Shown: positions 28,263 through 36,618 of the stretch, one piece after another
Numbering within the stretch: the first letter of the stretch is position 1
Layout of the letters: every line of letters begins with the position of its first letter
Source of the DNA: Agarilytica sp045430285
Lineage (GTDB): Bacteria > Pseudomonadota > Gammaproteobacteria > Pseudomonadales > Cellvibrionaceae
Reading direction: 5' to 3'
Assembly (NCBI GenBank): GCA_045430285.1
Contig: JAILXV010000006.1
Location: 157,471-221,470, forward strand
DNA: 64,000 nt
The notes under the pieces: generated by a model
What the model saw: the letters and a program-made list of their open reading frames with translations, nothing else
Databases searched by the model: none
What the model was told of the DNA's origin: nothing
Translations under genes and position numbers: made by a program

Positions 28263-29043
28263 TTTTCGATTTACCCCATATCTTCCACGGAGCTCGTCCT
28301 TCATCCCACAATGTTTCTAGATGTTTTTTATCTCGCAAGGTGTCCATTGGTTGCCAAAACCCATGATGTTCATACGACATCAATTCACCCTCTTCAGCTA
28401 ATCGATTTAGCGGGTATTGCTCCCAAATAGTGTCATCGCCGCCAATGTAATCAATTACTTTTGGGGAAAGGACAAAGAAACCGCCATTTATCATAGCGCC
28501 ATCACCCTTCGGCTTTTCTTTAAAGCTATTTACTTGGCCCTTGCTTACATCTAACGCACCAAAACGACCGGGCGGATACGTTGCCGTTAACGTCGCTAGT
28601 TTTCCATGGCGCTTATGAACTCGAATAGATTCAGTAATATCAATATCACCAACACCATCACCATAGGTAAAACAAAATGCATCTTCATCAAGTAAATGAT
28701 TTTTGACTTTTTTTAGCCGACCGCCTGTCATCGAACTATCCCCAGTATCAACAAGGGTCACTGTCCACGGTTCAACTCGCTTATGATGCACTTCCATCGA
28801 GTTGGTTTTCATACAAAAAGTAACATCAGACATGTGTAAAAAATAATTAGCAAAATATTCTTTAATTACATATCCTTTATATCCGCAGCAAATAATAAAA
28901 TCATTTATGCCGTGAGCAGAGTACATTTTCATTATGTGCCACAAAATTGGCCGGCCACCCACCTCCACCATTGGCTTTGGTTTAAGCGCTGTCTCTTCAC
29001 TTAAACGAGTACCTAGCCCACCGGCCAATATTACCGCTTTCAT
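28255..29043 (-). CDS. rfbF: glucose-1-phosphate cytidylyltransferase (RfbF/AscA)
   Basis: 262 residues, the normal family length. The nucleotidyltransferase signature AGGLGTRLSEET is at the N-terminus, followed by KPKPMVEVGGRPILWHIMK. The metal-binding Asp is in FTYGDGVGDID, and GFWQPMDTLRDK lies near the C-terminus. It makes CDP-glucose from CTP and glucose-1-phosphate, the first committed step. It is 14 bases from the reductase gene upstream and overlaps rfbG downstream. Confidence 0.96.
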   Translation of the reverse strand: MKAVILAGGLGTRLSEETALKPKPMVEVGGRPILWHIMKMYSAHGINDFIICCGYKGYVIKEYFANYFLHMSDVTFCMKTNSMEVHHKRVEPWTVTLVDTGDSSMTGGRLKKVKNHLLDEDAFCFTYGDGVGDIDITESIRVHKRHGKLATLTATYPPGRFGALDVSKGQVNSFKEKPKGDGAMINGGFFVLSPKVIDYIGGDDTIWEQYPLNRLAEEGELMSYEHHGFWQPMDTLRDKKHLETLWDEGRAPWKIWGKSKND

Positions 29044-29057
29044 ATCAAACCCTATCG

Positions 29058-30035
29058 TTAAATTTTTGCTGCCGTAAACGCATCAGAGTGGAAATTGTTG
29101 GCGTTCATTCCTTGATTAAGAAACGAACTTCTTGCAGCCTCTATCATATGTGGCGAACCACACGCATATACATGATATTCAGCAAGGCTTTCGAAATCAT
29201 CCAGCACCGCTTGATGAACAAACCCAGCTCGTCCATCCCATCCCGAATCCTCACCAGACACGACTGGGACGTAATCCACATTATTATAATTTTTTCCCCA
29301 ACCTAGAGGCTTACTACAATAAAACATATTCCCAAACGGCATTCCCCAATATATGAAAATTCGCCGCGCCGTATTGTTATCGATTAACGACTCCACCATC
29401 GCTTTGACTGGCGCATACCCAGTACCCCCTGCCAGAAAAATGATAGGCGCTTCACTATCTCGAACAAAAAATGTTCCGTGCGGGCCACTCAATCTCATCA
29501 ACGTATTTTCTTGGAGGTCATTAAACAAAAGCTTGCTCATTTTCCCATACGGCATATAACGAATGTGAAATTCTAGCTCTCCTTCCTCTTTTTTCATGCT
29601 GGCTATGGAGTAGGAACGCGTTACGCCACCATATGAAATGTTCACGTATTGGCCGGCTAAATAATCTAGTCCATTTCTCGGAGGAGTTCGCACAGAAAGA
29701 ACCAATACATCATCTGTAATTTTTTTACACCTAGAGACTTTCGCTGGTACTGTTTTTTTCTGTATCCTAGATAGTTCAGGGAAAAAGCTTATTTCAATCT
29801 CAAGGTCACTTAATGGCACGCTATTACAAGTCAAGAAGGGGCCTTCAGTAAGCGTACTCCCGTCATTCAACAATACCTCGCCAGCAACTAACCTAGCCTC
29901 ACAGGTCCCACAATCCCCAGCATTACAACTGTACTCCAGATGAATATTGTTTTTTAGCGCGGCGCTTAAAATACACTCGCCCTTTTCCGCTGAAAAAACA
30001 GTGGCGCTCGGCTTCAAACGAACTGAATAGCTCAT
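29058..30035 (-). CDS. CDP-6-deoxy-delta-3,4-glucoseen reductase (AscD/RfbI, E3)
   Basis: About 325 residues from the ATG of MSYSVRLKPS; an ATG 18 bases earlier is also possible. An N-terminal plant-type [2Fe-2S] domain has YSCNAGDCGTCEA and FLTCNS, giving the four Cys ligands. The FAD domain shows RSYSIAS and GPHGTF, and the NAD(P)H domain shows LAGGTGYAPVKAM with YACGSPHMIEAA. It passes electrons from NADH to the RfbH-type dehydrase for C3 deoxygenation. It is the first gene of the sugar operon; the nearest upstream gene is tRNA-Ser, about 230 bases away. Confidence 0.93.
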   Translation of the reverse strand: MSYSVRLKPSATVFSAEKGECILSAALKNNIHLEYSCNAGDCGTCEARLVAGEVLLNDGSTLTEGPFLTCNSVPLSDLEIEISFFPELSRIQKKTVPAKVSRCKKITDDVLVLSVRTPPRNGLDYLAGQYVNISYGGVTRSYSIASMKKEEGELEFHIRYMPYGKMSKLLFNDLQENTLMRLSGPHGTFFVRDSEAPIIFLAGGTGYAPVKAMVESLIDNNTARRIFIYWGMPFGNMFYCSKPLGWGKNYNNVDYVPVVSGEDSGWDGRAGFVHQAVLDDFESLAEYHVYACGSPHMIEAARSSFLNQGMNANNFHSDAFTAAKI

Positions 30036-30228
30036 ACTGGCGTCTAGCCCCATATCAAAAAAATCTAATCAAAAGTGACCTATGACTCTGCTCACAACTA
30101 TGGACATCTTAAAATCAACTATGACCGTCTCAGAAAAAATAAACCCAGACAACGGACATACAACACTTTTACCGCTAGTGTTCACTACCGCGTGATATTA
30201 ACATTCCGCTCTCAGAATGTCGTAGACG

Positions 30229-30262
30229 AAAAAAAAGCGCCTAATAATATAGGCGCTTTTTG
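30229..30262 (-). terminator. rho-independent terminator downstream of tRNA-Ser
   Basis: A GCGCCTA/TAGGCGC stem with a 6-base loop is flanked by A and T runs on both sides. On the minus strand it lies 5 bases after the tRNA CCA end and is followed by a long T run. The flanking runs would let it work in both directions. Confidence 0.88.
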
Positions 30263-30267
30263 GTTTA

Positions 30268-30357
30268 TGGCGGAGAGGGAGGGATTCGAACCCTCGATAC
30301 GTTTCACCGTATACTCCCTTAGCAGGGGAGCGCCTTCGGCCACTCGGCCACCTCTCC
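30268..30357 (-). tRNA. tRNA-Ser (anticodon GCU)
   Basis: 90 bases with encoded CCA. The acceptor stem GGAGAGG pairs with CCTCTCC, and the T arm contains GGTTCGAATCC. The anticodon loop is CTGCTAA with GCT as anticodon, and a long variable arm (class II) of the serine type lies between anticodon and T arms. It reads AGC/AGU codons. It lies directly upstream of the sugar cluster and downstream of csrA, the common gammaproteobacterial arrangement. Confidence 0.97.
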
Positions 30358-30474
30358 GAAAGTCTTCGGCCCAGACTGGGCCGATTTAGGGCCGGCATAA
30401 TAGCAATAAACGCCTCAATTTCAAATAGAAAATGATGGGATTACGCCGTGAGTTGAATTGCCCCTAGATAGTGA

Positions 30475-30672
30475 TCAACTATTCCCTTCTTGGGATGCCT
30501 GCTCCTGTTTTTCACGCTGGATTCGCTGATATATCTCTTCACGATGGACAGCGATTTCTTTGGGGGCGTTTACACCGATACGTACTTGGTTACCTTTTAC
30601 ACCTAGGACGGTGACCGTTACATCATCGCCGACCATGAGTGTTTCGCCGATACGGCGGGTCAAAATTAGCAT
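30475..30672 (-). CDS. csrA: carbon storage regulator CsrA
   Basis: 65 residues: MLILTRRIGETLMVGDDVTV, then the RIGVNAPKEIAVHREEIY segment with the RNA-contacting VHREEIY. The strong AAGGAG ribosome-binding site supports the start. It is a dimeric RNA-binding regulator that blocks translation at GGA-bearing leaders. It sits between lysC and tRNA-Ser as in many gammaproteobacteria. Confidence 0.98.
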   Translation of the reverse strand: MLILTRRIGETLMVGDDVTVTVLGVKGNQVRIGVNAPKEIAVHREEIYQRIQREKQEQASQEGNS

Positions 30673-30869
30673 TTTTGTATCTCCTTACTTCTTCCTGTGA
30701 GTACAGTGACTTCTATTTATCTAGTTATATCTGCTCTATACGGTTCAGCTATCACTGTGGGCCTATGAAACTCTTATTTTTTGTCTGAGTTTTTGATAAG
30801 TCAGCTGAACCTCCTTAAGTTGGCACGCAAAGCCTTATAACGCCAGGTTTGCGCTTTCCTTACTGGACA

Positions 30870-32105
30870 TTAAGACTCTTGCTCATTTTTATCAAGCCCA
30901 AATGCCGTATGAAGGGCTCTAACTGCTAGCTCTAAATACTTTTCATCAATGATTACCGATATTTTGATCTCCGAAGTGGTGATCATTTGAATATTGATAC
31001 CTTCCTCTGCAAGCGTCTTAAACATAGTAGACGCGACACCCGCGTGTGAACGCATGCCTACACCAACAATAGAGACTTTTGCGATCTTATCGTCTGAGAG
31101 GACTTCTCGAGCTCCAAGTTCCGCTGAAACAGCCGTTAGGACTTCTTTACCACGCTTCAGGTCGTTCCTGTGAACGGTAAACGTCAAGTCGTTGCTCTGA
31201 TTCGCGGCAACGTTCTGAACGATCACATCGATCTCAATATTGGCATCACCAATAGCCGAGAGCACTTTCGACGCTACACCTGGTGAATCGGGTACACCCA
31301 ATATCGAGAGCTTGGCTTCATCGCGGTTAAATGCGATACCGGAAACAAGAGGTTGTTCCATATCAGAGTATTCCTCGTCTAGGGTAATCAAGGTCCCCGG
31401 ACCTTCTTTAAAGGTAGACATCACGCGTAGTGGGACGTTGTATTTGCCCGCAAACTCTACTGCGCGTATTTGTAAGACTTTTGAGCCAAGGCTGGCCATT
31501 TCGAGCATTTCTTCGAAGGTAATCTGCTCTAGGCGCTGTGCCTGCTCTGCAACACGAGGATCCGTCGTGTAAACGCCATCCACATCCGTATAGATCTGGC
31601 ATTCATCTGCCTTGAGTGCTGCGGCTAGCGCAACTCCTGTCGTATCTGAACCACCACGACCCAGCGTGGTGATATTGCCCGTCTCATCTACACCTTGGAA
31701 ACCTGCTACCACCACAACACGGCCCGCACTCAGATCTTCTTGCATACGCGCTTTATCAATATCTTGAATACGAGCTTTCGTATGCGAGTTATCCGTCAAA
31801 ATTTTCACTTGGCCGCCGGTATAGGAGCGAGCTTCATACCCCAAGTTCTTAAGCGCCATACATAACAAAGCGATGGTCACTTGCTCACCAGTAGAGACAA
31901 GCACGTCCATCTCACGGGGGTCTGGCTCAGACTGCATTTCACTAGCCAAACCCAACAGTCGGTTAGTTTCTCCACTCATGGCAGACACGACAACGACGAT
32001 GCTATGACCTTGATCGCGAAATCCTGCGATTTTTTGAGCGACAGCTTTAATACGGTCTGTATCCCCGACTGAGGTCCCGCCGAATTTCTGAACAAACAAA
32101 CTCAT
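30870..32105 (-). CDS. lysC: aspartate kinase
   Basis: 411 residues. FGGTSVGD at the N-terminus, VVVSAMSGETN, the TLGRGGSDTTGVALA substrate segment, and two C-terminal ACT domains for feedback control by lysine/threonine (SILGVPDSPGVAS and IVGVGMRSHAGVAS). It catalyses the first step from aspartate to lysine, threonine and methionine. The gap to alaS is only 120 bases and does not hold a lysine riboswitch-like structure that I can see. Confidence 0.97.
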   Translation of the reverse strand: MSLFVQKFGGTSVGDTDRIKAVAQKIAGFRDQGHSIVVVVSAMSGETNRLLGLASEMQSEPDPREMDVLVSTGEQVTIALLCMALKNLGYEARSYTGGQVKILTDNSHTKARIQDIDKARMQEDLSAGRVVVVAGFQGVDETGNITTLGRGGSDTTGVALAAALKADECQIYTDVDGVYTTDPRVAEQAQRLEQITFEEMLEMASLGSKVLQIRAVEFAGKYNVPLRVMSTFKEGPGTLITLDEEYSDMEQPLVSGIAFNRDEAKLSILGVPDSPGVASKVLSAIGDANIEIDVIVQNVAANQSNDLTFTVHRNDLKRGKEVLTAVSAELGAREVLSDDKIAKVSIVGVGMRSHAGVASTMFKTLAEEGINIQMITTSEIKISVIIDEKYLELAVRALHTAFGLDKNEQES

Positions 32106-32225
32106 GAATTGAAATTACCGAAAATTTTACTGTTTTACGACCGTAAAAAGGGTCGCAATTAAACACCAAAATTAGCAAAATGTTAATAAAAACAACGTAT
32201 TAATTAAGACGATTAAGGTCTAGTC

Positions 32226-34814
32226 TTACATATTTTCCTTGATCCAAGGAATAACAGATGCCATTGCAGAAGGCAGCGCGTCAACATCAGTTCCACCGCC
32301 TTGCGCCATATCTGGACGGCCACCGCCTTTGCCTCCGATCAGCGTAGCGACATGCTTAACGATATCTCCCGCCTTAACCTGCTTAGTGGCATCCTTGCTA
32401 ACCCCCGCCACAAGGGAGACTTTGCCTTCAGAGGCGGTCGCCAATACCACTGCGGAAGTGCCCAACTTGTTTTTCAGCTGATCAGCCGTATCACGTAATG
32501 ACTTAGCGTCTGCGCCTTCCAACACCTTCGCCAGCACCTTAATGCCAGAAATTTCTTCAGCTTCGCTTAACCAAGTATCTGCCGAAGAAGCCGCAAGTTT
32601 CGCTTTCGCTTGCCCAAGCTGCTTCTCTAACTGTTTATTTTGGGTAATGAGCTGCTCAAGCTTCTCTAATGCGGCTGAGGAAGAAGATTTAAGTGATTTA
32701 GCGATATTCGCTAATGAATGCTCCGACTGCTCGAAGCTCTGCAGTGCTTTTTCACCAGAAACAGCCTCTATTCGACGAATTCCTGCTGCAATTCCGGATT
32801 CGGAGGTGATTTTCATTACCCCGATATCACCCGTACGTTCCACGTGCGTTCCGCCGCATAATTCAACAGAAAAACCTTCCCCCATTGAAAGTACACGCAC
32901 TTCATCGCCATACTTTTCACCGAAAAGCATCATCGCGCCTTTTTCTTTTGCCTCATCCATATCGCAAACATTGGTGGTTACCGTGGTGTTCAATCGGATT
33001 TGAGCATTCACGATACTGGAGATCTCTTGGATCTGCTCAGGAGTAACGGCTTCAAAATGAGCGAAGTCAAAACGAAGTTTTTCTGAATCGACCAATGAGC
33101 CTTTCTGTGTGACGTGCTCACCTAGAACTTTACGTAATGCGGCGTGAAGTAGATGCGTCGCAGAGTGGTTAAGTGCGGTTGCCTGGCGCACCGTTGAATC
33201 AACAATAGCTTCAACACTTTCACCTTTGGTAAACTTGCCACTTAAGACAACGCCAATATGAAGATGATTATCACCGCTCTTCTGACAATCGCGTACTTCA
33301 AATTTTGCGTCACCAAGGGTTATGTAACCGCTGTCACCTACCTGACCACCGGACTCACCGTAGAAAGGTGTACGATCCAAAACAAGTACGCCTTCGTCGC
33401 CTTCAGATAAGGTATCGGCTTCAGCAGCACCTAGGAATAAATGCGTAATATTGCCTTTTTGCTTGAGATCTGAATAACCTAAAAATTCAGTTTTACCTTC
33501 GATGGAAATACGGTCGGTATAATCAACGTCAAAAGTATCTGCACCGCTATTCGCTTCGGCTTTCATTAATACTTTATAGGCATCCATATCGGTGAGTAAG
33601 TCACGCTCACGAGCAATATCCGCCGTTAAGTCCGCAGGAAATCCATAAGTACCGTGTAACAAGAATATCGTTTCTCCGGAGATTGTGTTTCCACTTAATT
33701 CAGACACGTGCTTTTCAAAAATTGCCATCCCCTTACTTAGGGTTCGTGCGAATTGTTCTTCTTCACGCAACAATACTTTTTCTATTAGCGTTTGTTTTTC
33801 CTTAAGTTCTGGATAAGCGTCGCCCATCTCTTGAACGAGCGCGGCCACAAGTTTATAAAAGAATGCTTCTTCAACACCCAACTTATAACCATGACGTACC
33901 GCACGACGGATAATACGGCGAAGTACATAGCCTTGTTTTTCGTTAGAGGGCGTAACACCATCACAGACAAGAAATGCGCAGGAACGAATATGATCAGCAA
34001 TAACGCGTAACGATTTATCAGTACAATCTTTAGCGCCTGTAACTTCCACGGTGGCATTTAGCAGTGCTTGGAACAAATCGATTTCGTAATTACTGTGAAC
34101 ATTTTGCATAACGGCAGCAATACGTTCTAGCCCCATACCCGTATCAACAGAGGGTTTAGGCAGCGGCACTAAGGAACCATCTGTTTGACGCTCGTATTGC
34201 ATAAACACGAGATTCCAAATTTCGATATAACGATCCAAATCGTCATTTTCACTGCCAGGAGGCCCACCAGGAATACCTTCGCCATGATCGTAAAATATCT
34301 CTGAGCTGGGTCCACATGGACCGGTATCGCCCATTTGCCAAAAATTATCTTCGTCCAAGCGAGAAAAACGTTCTGGACTAACGCCCACTTCTTTTTTCCA
34401 AATGTCGGCCGCTTCATCATCACTAATATGGACTGTAACCCAAAGTTTTTCTTCCGGAATATTCAAGACTTTAGTTAAGAATTCCCAACCAAAAAATATC
34501 GCGTCACGCTTAAAATAGTCACCAAAACTAAAATTACCTAACATTTCAAAAAACGTATGATGACGTGCGGTGTAGCCCACATTTTCTAGATCGTTATGCT
34601 TCCCGCCAGCACGGACACAACGTTGCGAACTTGTAGCGCGTGTATAACCACGCTTTTCTTGACCAAGAAATGCCTCTTTAAACTGTACCATTCCAGCATT
34701 GGTAAACAGCAACGTCGGATCGTTACCAGGAACAAGGGAACTGCTGGGTACAATGGTATGACCCTTTTCTTCGAAATATTTCAAAAATGCGTGTCGAATG
34801 TCCGCACACTTCAT
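32226..34814 (-). CDS. alaS: alanyl-tRNA synthetase
   Basis: 862 residues, full length. The catalytic core begins with FLKYFEEKGH and VPSSSLVPGNDPTLLFTNAGM. The editing domain has HSATHLLHAALR and the zinc-type CGGTHVERTGDIG. The C-terminal domain ends with GGKGGGRPDMAQGG, the glycine-rich DHHA1 motif. It charges tRNA-Ala in the cytoplasm. In related bacteria recA and recX lie just upstream of alaS; here a HIT gene takes that place. Confidence 0.98.
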   Translation of the reverse strand: MKCADIRHAFLKYFEEKGHTIVPSSSLVPGNDPTLLFTNAGMVQFKEAFLGQEKRGYTRATSSQRCVRAGGKHNDLENVGYTARHHTFFEMLGNFSFGDYFKRDAIFFGWEFLTKVLNIPEEKLWVTVHISDDEAADIWKKEVGVSPERFSRLDEDNFWQMGDTGPCGPSSEIFYDHGEGIPGGPPGSENDDLDRYIEIWNLVFMQYERQTDGSLVPLPKPSVDTGMGLERIAAVMQNVHSNYEIDLFQALLNATVEVTGAKDCTDKSLRVIADHIRSCAFLVCDGVTPSNEKQGYVLRRIIRRAVRHGYKLGVEEAFFYKLVAALVQEMGDAYPELKEKQTLIEKVLLREEEQFARTLSKGMAIFEKHVSELSGNTISGETIFLLHGTYGFPADLTADIARERDLLTDMDAYKVLMKAEANSGADTFDVDYTDRISIEGKTEFLGYSDLKQKGNITHLFLGAAEADTLSEGDEGVLVLDRTPFYGESGGQVGDSGYITLGDAKFEVRDCQKSGDNHLHIGVVLSGKFTKGESVEAIVDSTVRQATALNHSATHLLHAALRKVLGEHVTQKGSLVDSEKLRFDFAHFEAVTPEQIQEISSIVNAQIRLNTTVTTNVCDMDEAKEKGAMMLFGEKYGDEVRVLSMGEGFSVELCGGTHVERTGDIGVMKITSESGIAAGIRRIEAVSGEKALQSFEQSEHSLANIAKSLKSSSSAALEKLEQLITQNKQLEKQLGQAKAKLAASSADTWLSEAEEISGIKVLAKVLEGADAKSLRDTADQLKNKLGTSAVVLATASEGKVSLVAGVSKDATKQVKAGDIVKHVATLIGGKGGGRPDMAQGGGTDVDALPSAMASVIPWIKENM

Positions 34815-34865
34815 AACGTTTTTCCGTGATCTGTAAGTTAGATAGAGAAAGTAAAAGCTAGAACG

Positions 34866-35219
34866 CTACTGCATCCCTAACGAGCCTTCGCTAAAGGTTT
34901 TGTTCGCAAGAATATGCAAATGCAAATGAAAGACTGTTTGGCCTGCAGCTTCGCCATTATTAACCACTACGCGAAACGCATCCGACACACCAAGCTGTTC
35001 AGCAATCGTACCGACAGAAAGCATAAGATGGCCTAATAGTGCTTTATCTTCTTCGGTAGCGTCGGCCAGTCGAGGGATTGGTTTCTTAGGGATCACTAAG
35101 ACGTGAGTCGGCGCCTGAGGATTAATATCTTTAATACAAATGCAGAGATCATCTTGATAAAGAATGTCGGCAGGTATATCGCCACTAATAATTTTGCCAA
35201 ATATGGTCTCTTCAGACAT
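34866..35219 (-). CDS. HIT-family (histidine triad) nucleotide-binding protein, HinT-like
   Basis: 117 residues. FGKIISGDIPADILYQDD at the N-terminus and HVLVIPKKPI are typical. The catalytic triad is HLHLHILA near the C-terminus, preceded by NNGEAAGQTVFH. The family hydrolyses AMP-lysine/phosphoramidate-type substrates. It lies 51 bases from alaS and 32 bases from the Trm112-like gene, all on the same strand. Confidence 0.95.
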   Translation of the reverse strand: MSEETIFGKIISGDIPADILYQDDLCICIKDINPQAPTHVLVIPKKPIPRLADATEEDKALLGHLMLSVGTIAEQLGVSDAFRVVVNNGEAAGQTVFHLHLHILANKTFSEGSLGMQ

Positions 35220-35251
35220 GTCTGCGCCTAGATGATTTTGAGTAAATGAAA

Positions 35252-35449
35252 TTAACGTGAGCGATACGCTTCTTTTTCTTCCAAGGATAGCGTACGCGCT
35301 TCGGATTCAAGCATGACGGGGATATCGTCGCGAATAGGATAAGCCAAACCACTAGCCGCACACACAAGCTCCCCTTTTTCTTCGTCGTATATGAGGGGGG
35401 CTTTGCTCACGGGACATACGAGCATACTAAGTAGCTTCTTATCGATCAT
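35252..35449 (-). CDS. Trm112-like small protein
   Basis: 65 residues from the ATG at 35449 (MIDKKLLSMLVCPV); a longer in-frame start at 35506 adds an unsupported leader. Key features are LLSMLVCPVSKAPL, LVCAASGLAYPIRDDIPVML. Bacterial members of the Trm112/YcaR family are small, often carry only some of the zinc Cys, and help methyltransferases. It is placed next to a HIT protein here; no partner methyltransferase is adjacent. Confidence 0.9.
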   Translation of the reverse strand: MIDKKLLSMLVCPVSKAPLIYDEEKGELVCAASGLAYPIRDDIPVMLESEARTLSLEEKEAYRSR

Positions 35450-35584
35450 GGTATCGGGCTTTAATGGCTGAAAAAAAAGGGATTTTACACCGCTACAGCT
35501 CTCCATGTCTCTACTAGAGAGCTGTTGTTCTCATTTTCCCTAATACCCAGTCACTTGAACTGACCCGAGCAGTGAAATCGAACG

Positions 35585-36406
35585 CTATTTAAGCTTATCT
35601 TTCGGGGGCAAAAGTAGCTCAGGGTCTAAACGCTGATCAAACCAATTGATACGCCAATCCAAGTGAGGGCCCGTTACTCGGCCTGTAGCGCCGATTTCAG
35701 CGATAAGCTGACCACGTTCCACATAATCACCTTCTTTCACCAAGATTTTGCTTAAATGAATAAACGTTGAGGATACCCCGTACCCGTGATCGACGATGAG
35801 CGTGCCGCCCGAGTAGTACATATTATCGTCAGTTAAGGACACTCTACCGGCAGCAGGGGCAATAACTTTTGTTCCGACTGGCCCAGCAATATCGAGCCCA
35901 TAATGCGGGCGCTTAGGCACGCCGTTGAACACCCTTTGGCTACCATACACACCCGTAACCGGCCCTTCAGCAGGCCAATCAAACCCTAAGGCATATTCAA
36001 AGCTTTCCGTAATCTGTTGACGGGCTTTCCACACTTTCGCAGCCTCACGTTTGATGCGTTGACCGACCTCAGGCGGTGGCGCCACGTATTTCTGCGCTAC
36101 ACCCTCAATTTTTTGCGTGGCATAGCTTCTTTGATCAACATCATACTGATAGCGCTTTTTTTCGCCAGCCGAGTTCACAACAACCAGTTCAATTTGTTTT
36201 GCTGTGTCACGCCCAAGACCAAAAACAAAATACCCCTTGTCTGACACTTTTACTTCGCGCTCAAACACAAAAACCTTGTTAGTTGGATCAGTTTTTCCCT
36301 GAAGTAAGCCGCCCTGTATCCACTTGCCAGAGATACTGGGTTCTGCAACGCCGATCTGGCTGAGTAGTAATCCTGCAGATAATATCAGGCGTATTACGCT
36401 TTGCAT
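35585..36406 (-). CDS. M23-family peptidoglycan peptidase (LytM domain)
   Basis: 273 residues with a signal peptide (LILSAGLLLSQIGVAEP). An N-terminal Ig-like domain (about 25-125) precedes the LytM domain. Zinc-binding residues appear in RPHYGLDIAG, and the C-terminal GPHLDWRINW holds the catalytic His; a Trp/Asp replaces the more usual second His (HxH), a pattern I have seen in other gammaproteobacterial members. It is secreted and likely cuts or modifies peptide cross-links in the periplasm. Confidence 0.92.
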   Translation of the reverse strand: MQSVIRLILSAGLLLSQIGVAEPSISGKWIQGGLLQGKTDPTNKVFVFEREVKVSDKGYFVFGLGRDTAKQIELVVVNSAGEKKRYQYDVDQRSYATQKIEGVAQKYVAPPPEVGQRIKREAAKVWKARQQITESFEYALGFDWPAEGPVTGVYGSQRVFNGVPKRPHYGLDIAGPVGTKVIAPAAGRVSLTDDNMYYSGGTLIVDHGYGVSSTFIHLSKILVKEGDYVERGQLIAEIGATGRVTGPHLDWRINWFDQRLDPELLLPPKDKLK

Positions 36407-36555
36407 TCAAGAGGCCTCTTTGCATAGAAATATTCAGTTGTCTCAGTATCACATGACGAAAGCATTTCACCAAGCCTAACACTCAGCAGGCAACCGTTTT
36501 ATATCAGACCGAAACTGCAATGAAAAAAATTCTAAAACAAAATATTGAATGAATA

Positions 36556-36587
36556 AAAAAAGCTAACGAGAAATCTCATTAGCTTTT
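36556..36587 (-). terminator. rho-independent terminator of the adhesin gene
   Basis: A 13-bp stem (AAAAGCTAACGAG with CTCATTAGCTTTT, one G-U pair on the minus strand) and 3-4-base loop lies 31 bases past the adhesin stop. On the minus strand it is followed by a T run. Confidence 0.8.
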
Positions 36588-36618
36588 ATAACATTAGGAC
36601 AAAGAAAGTAGAAACCTG

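Noticed and set aside
30268..30357. tRNA-Ser as an attachment site with a second copy of its 3' end
   Set aside because: I did not see another copy of the tRNA 3' end or any integrase gene in the window, so no att site is claimed.
30075..30389. 104-codon plus-strand frame across tRNA-Ser
   Set aside because: It is antisense to the tRNA and its terminator; coding is not plausible.
32106..32225. Lysine riboswitch or other leader upstream of lysC
   Set aside because: The gap to alaS is only 120 bases and shows just a short hairpin; not enough for the known riboswitch.
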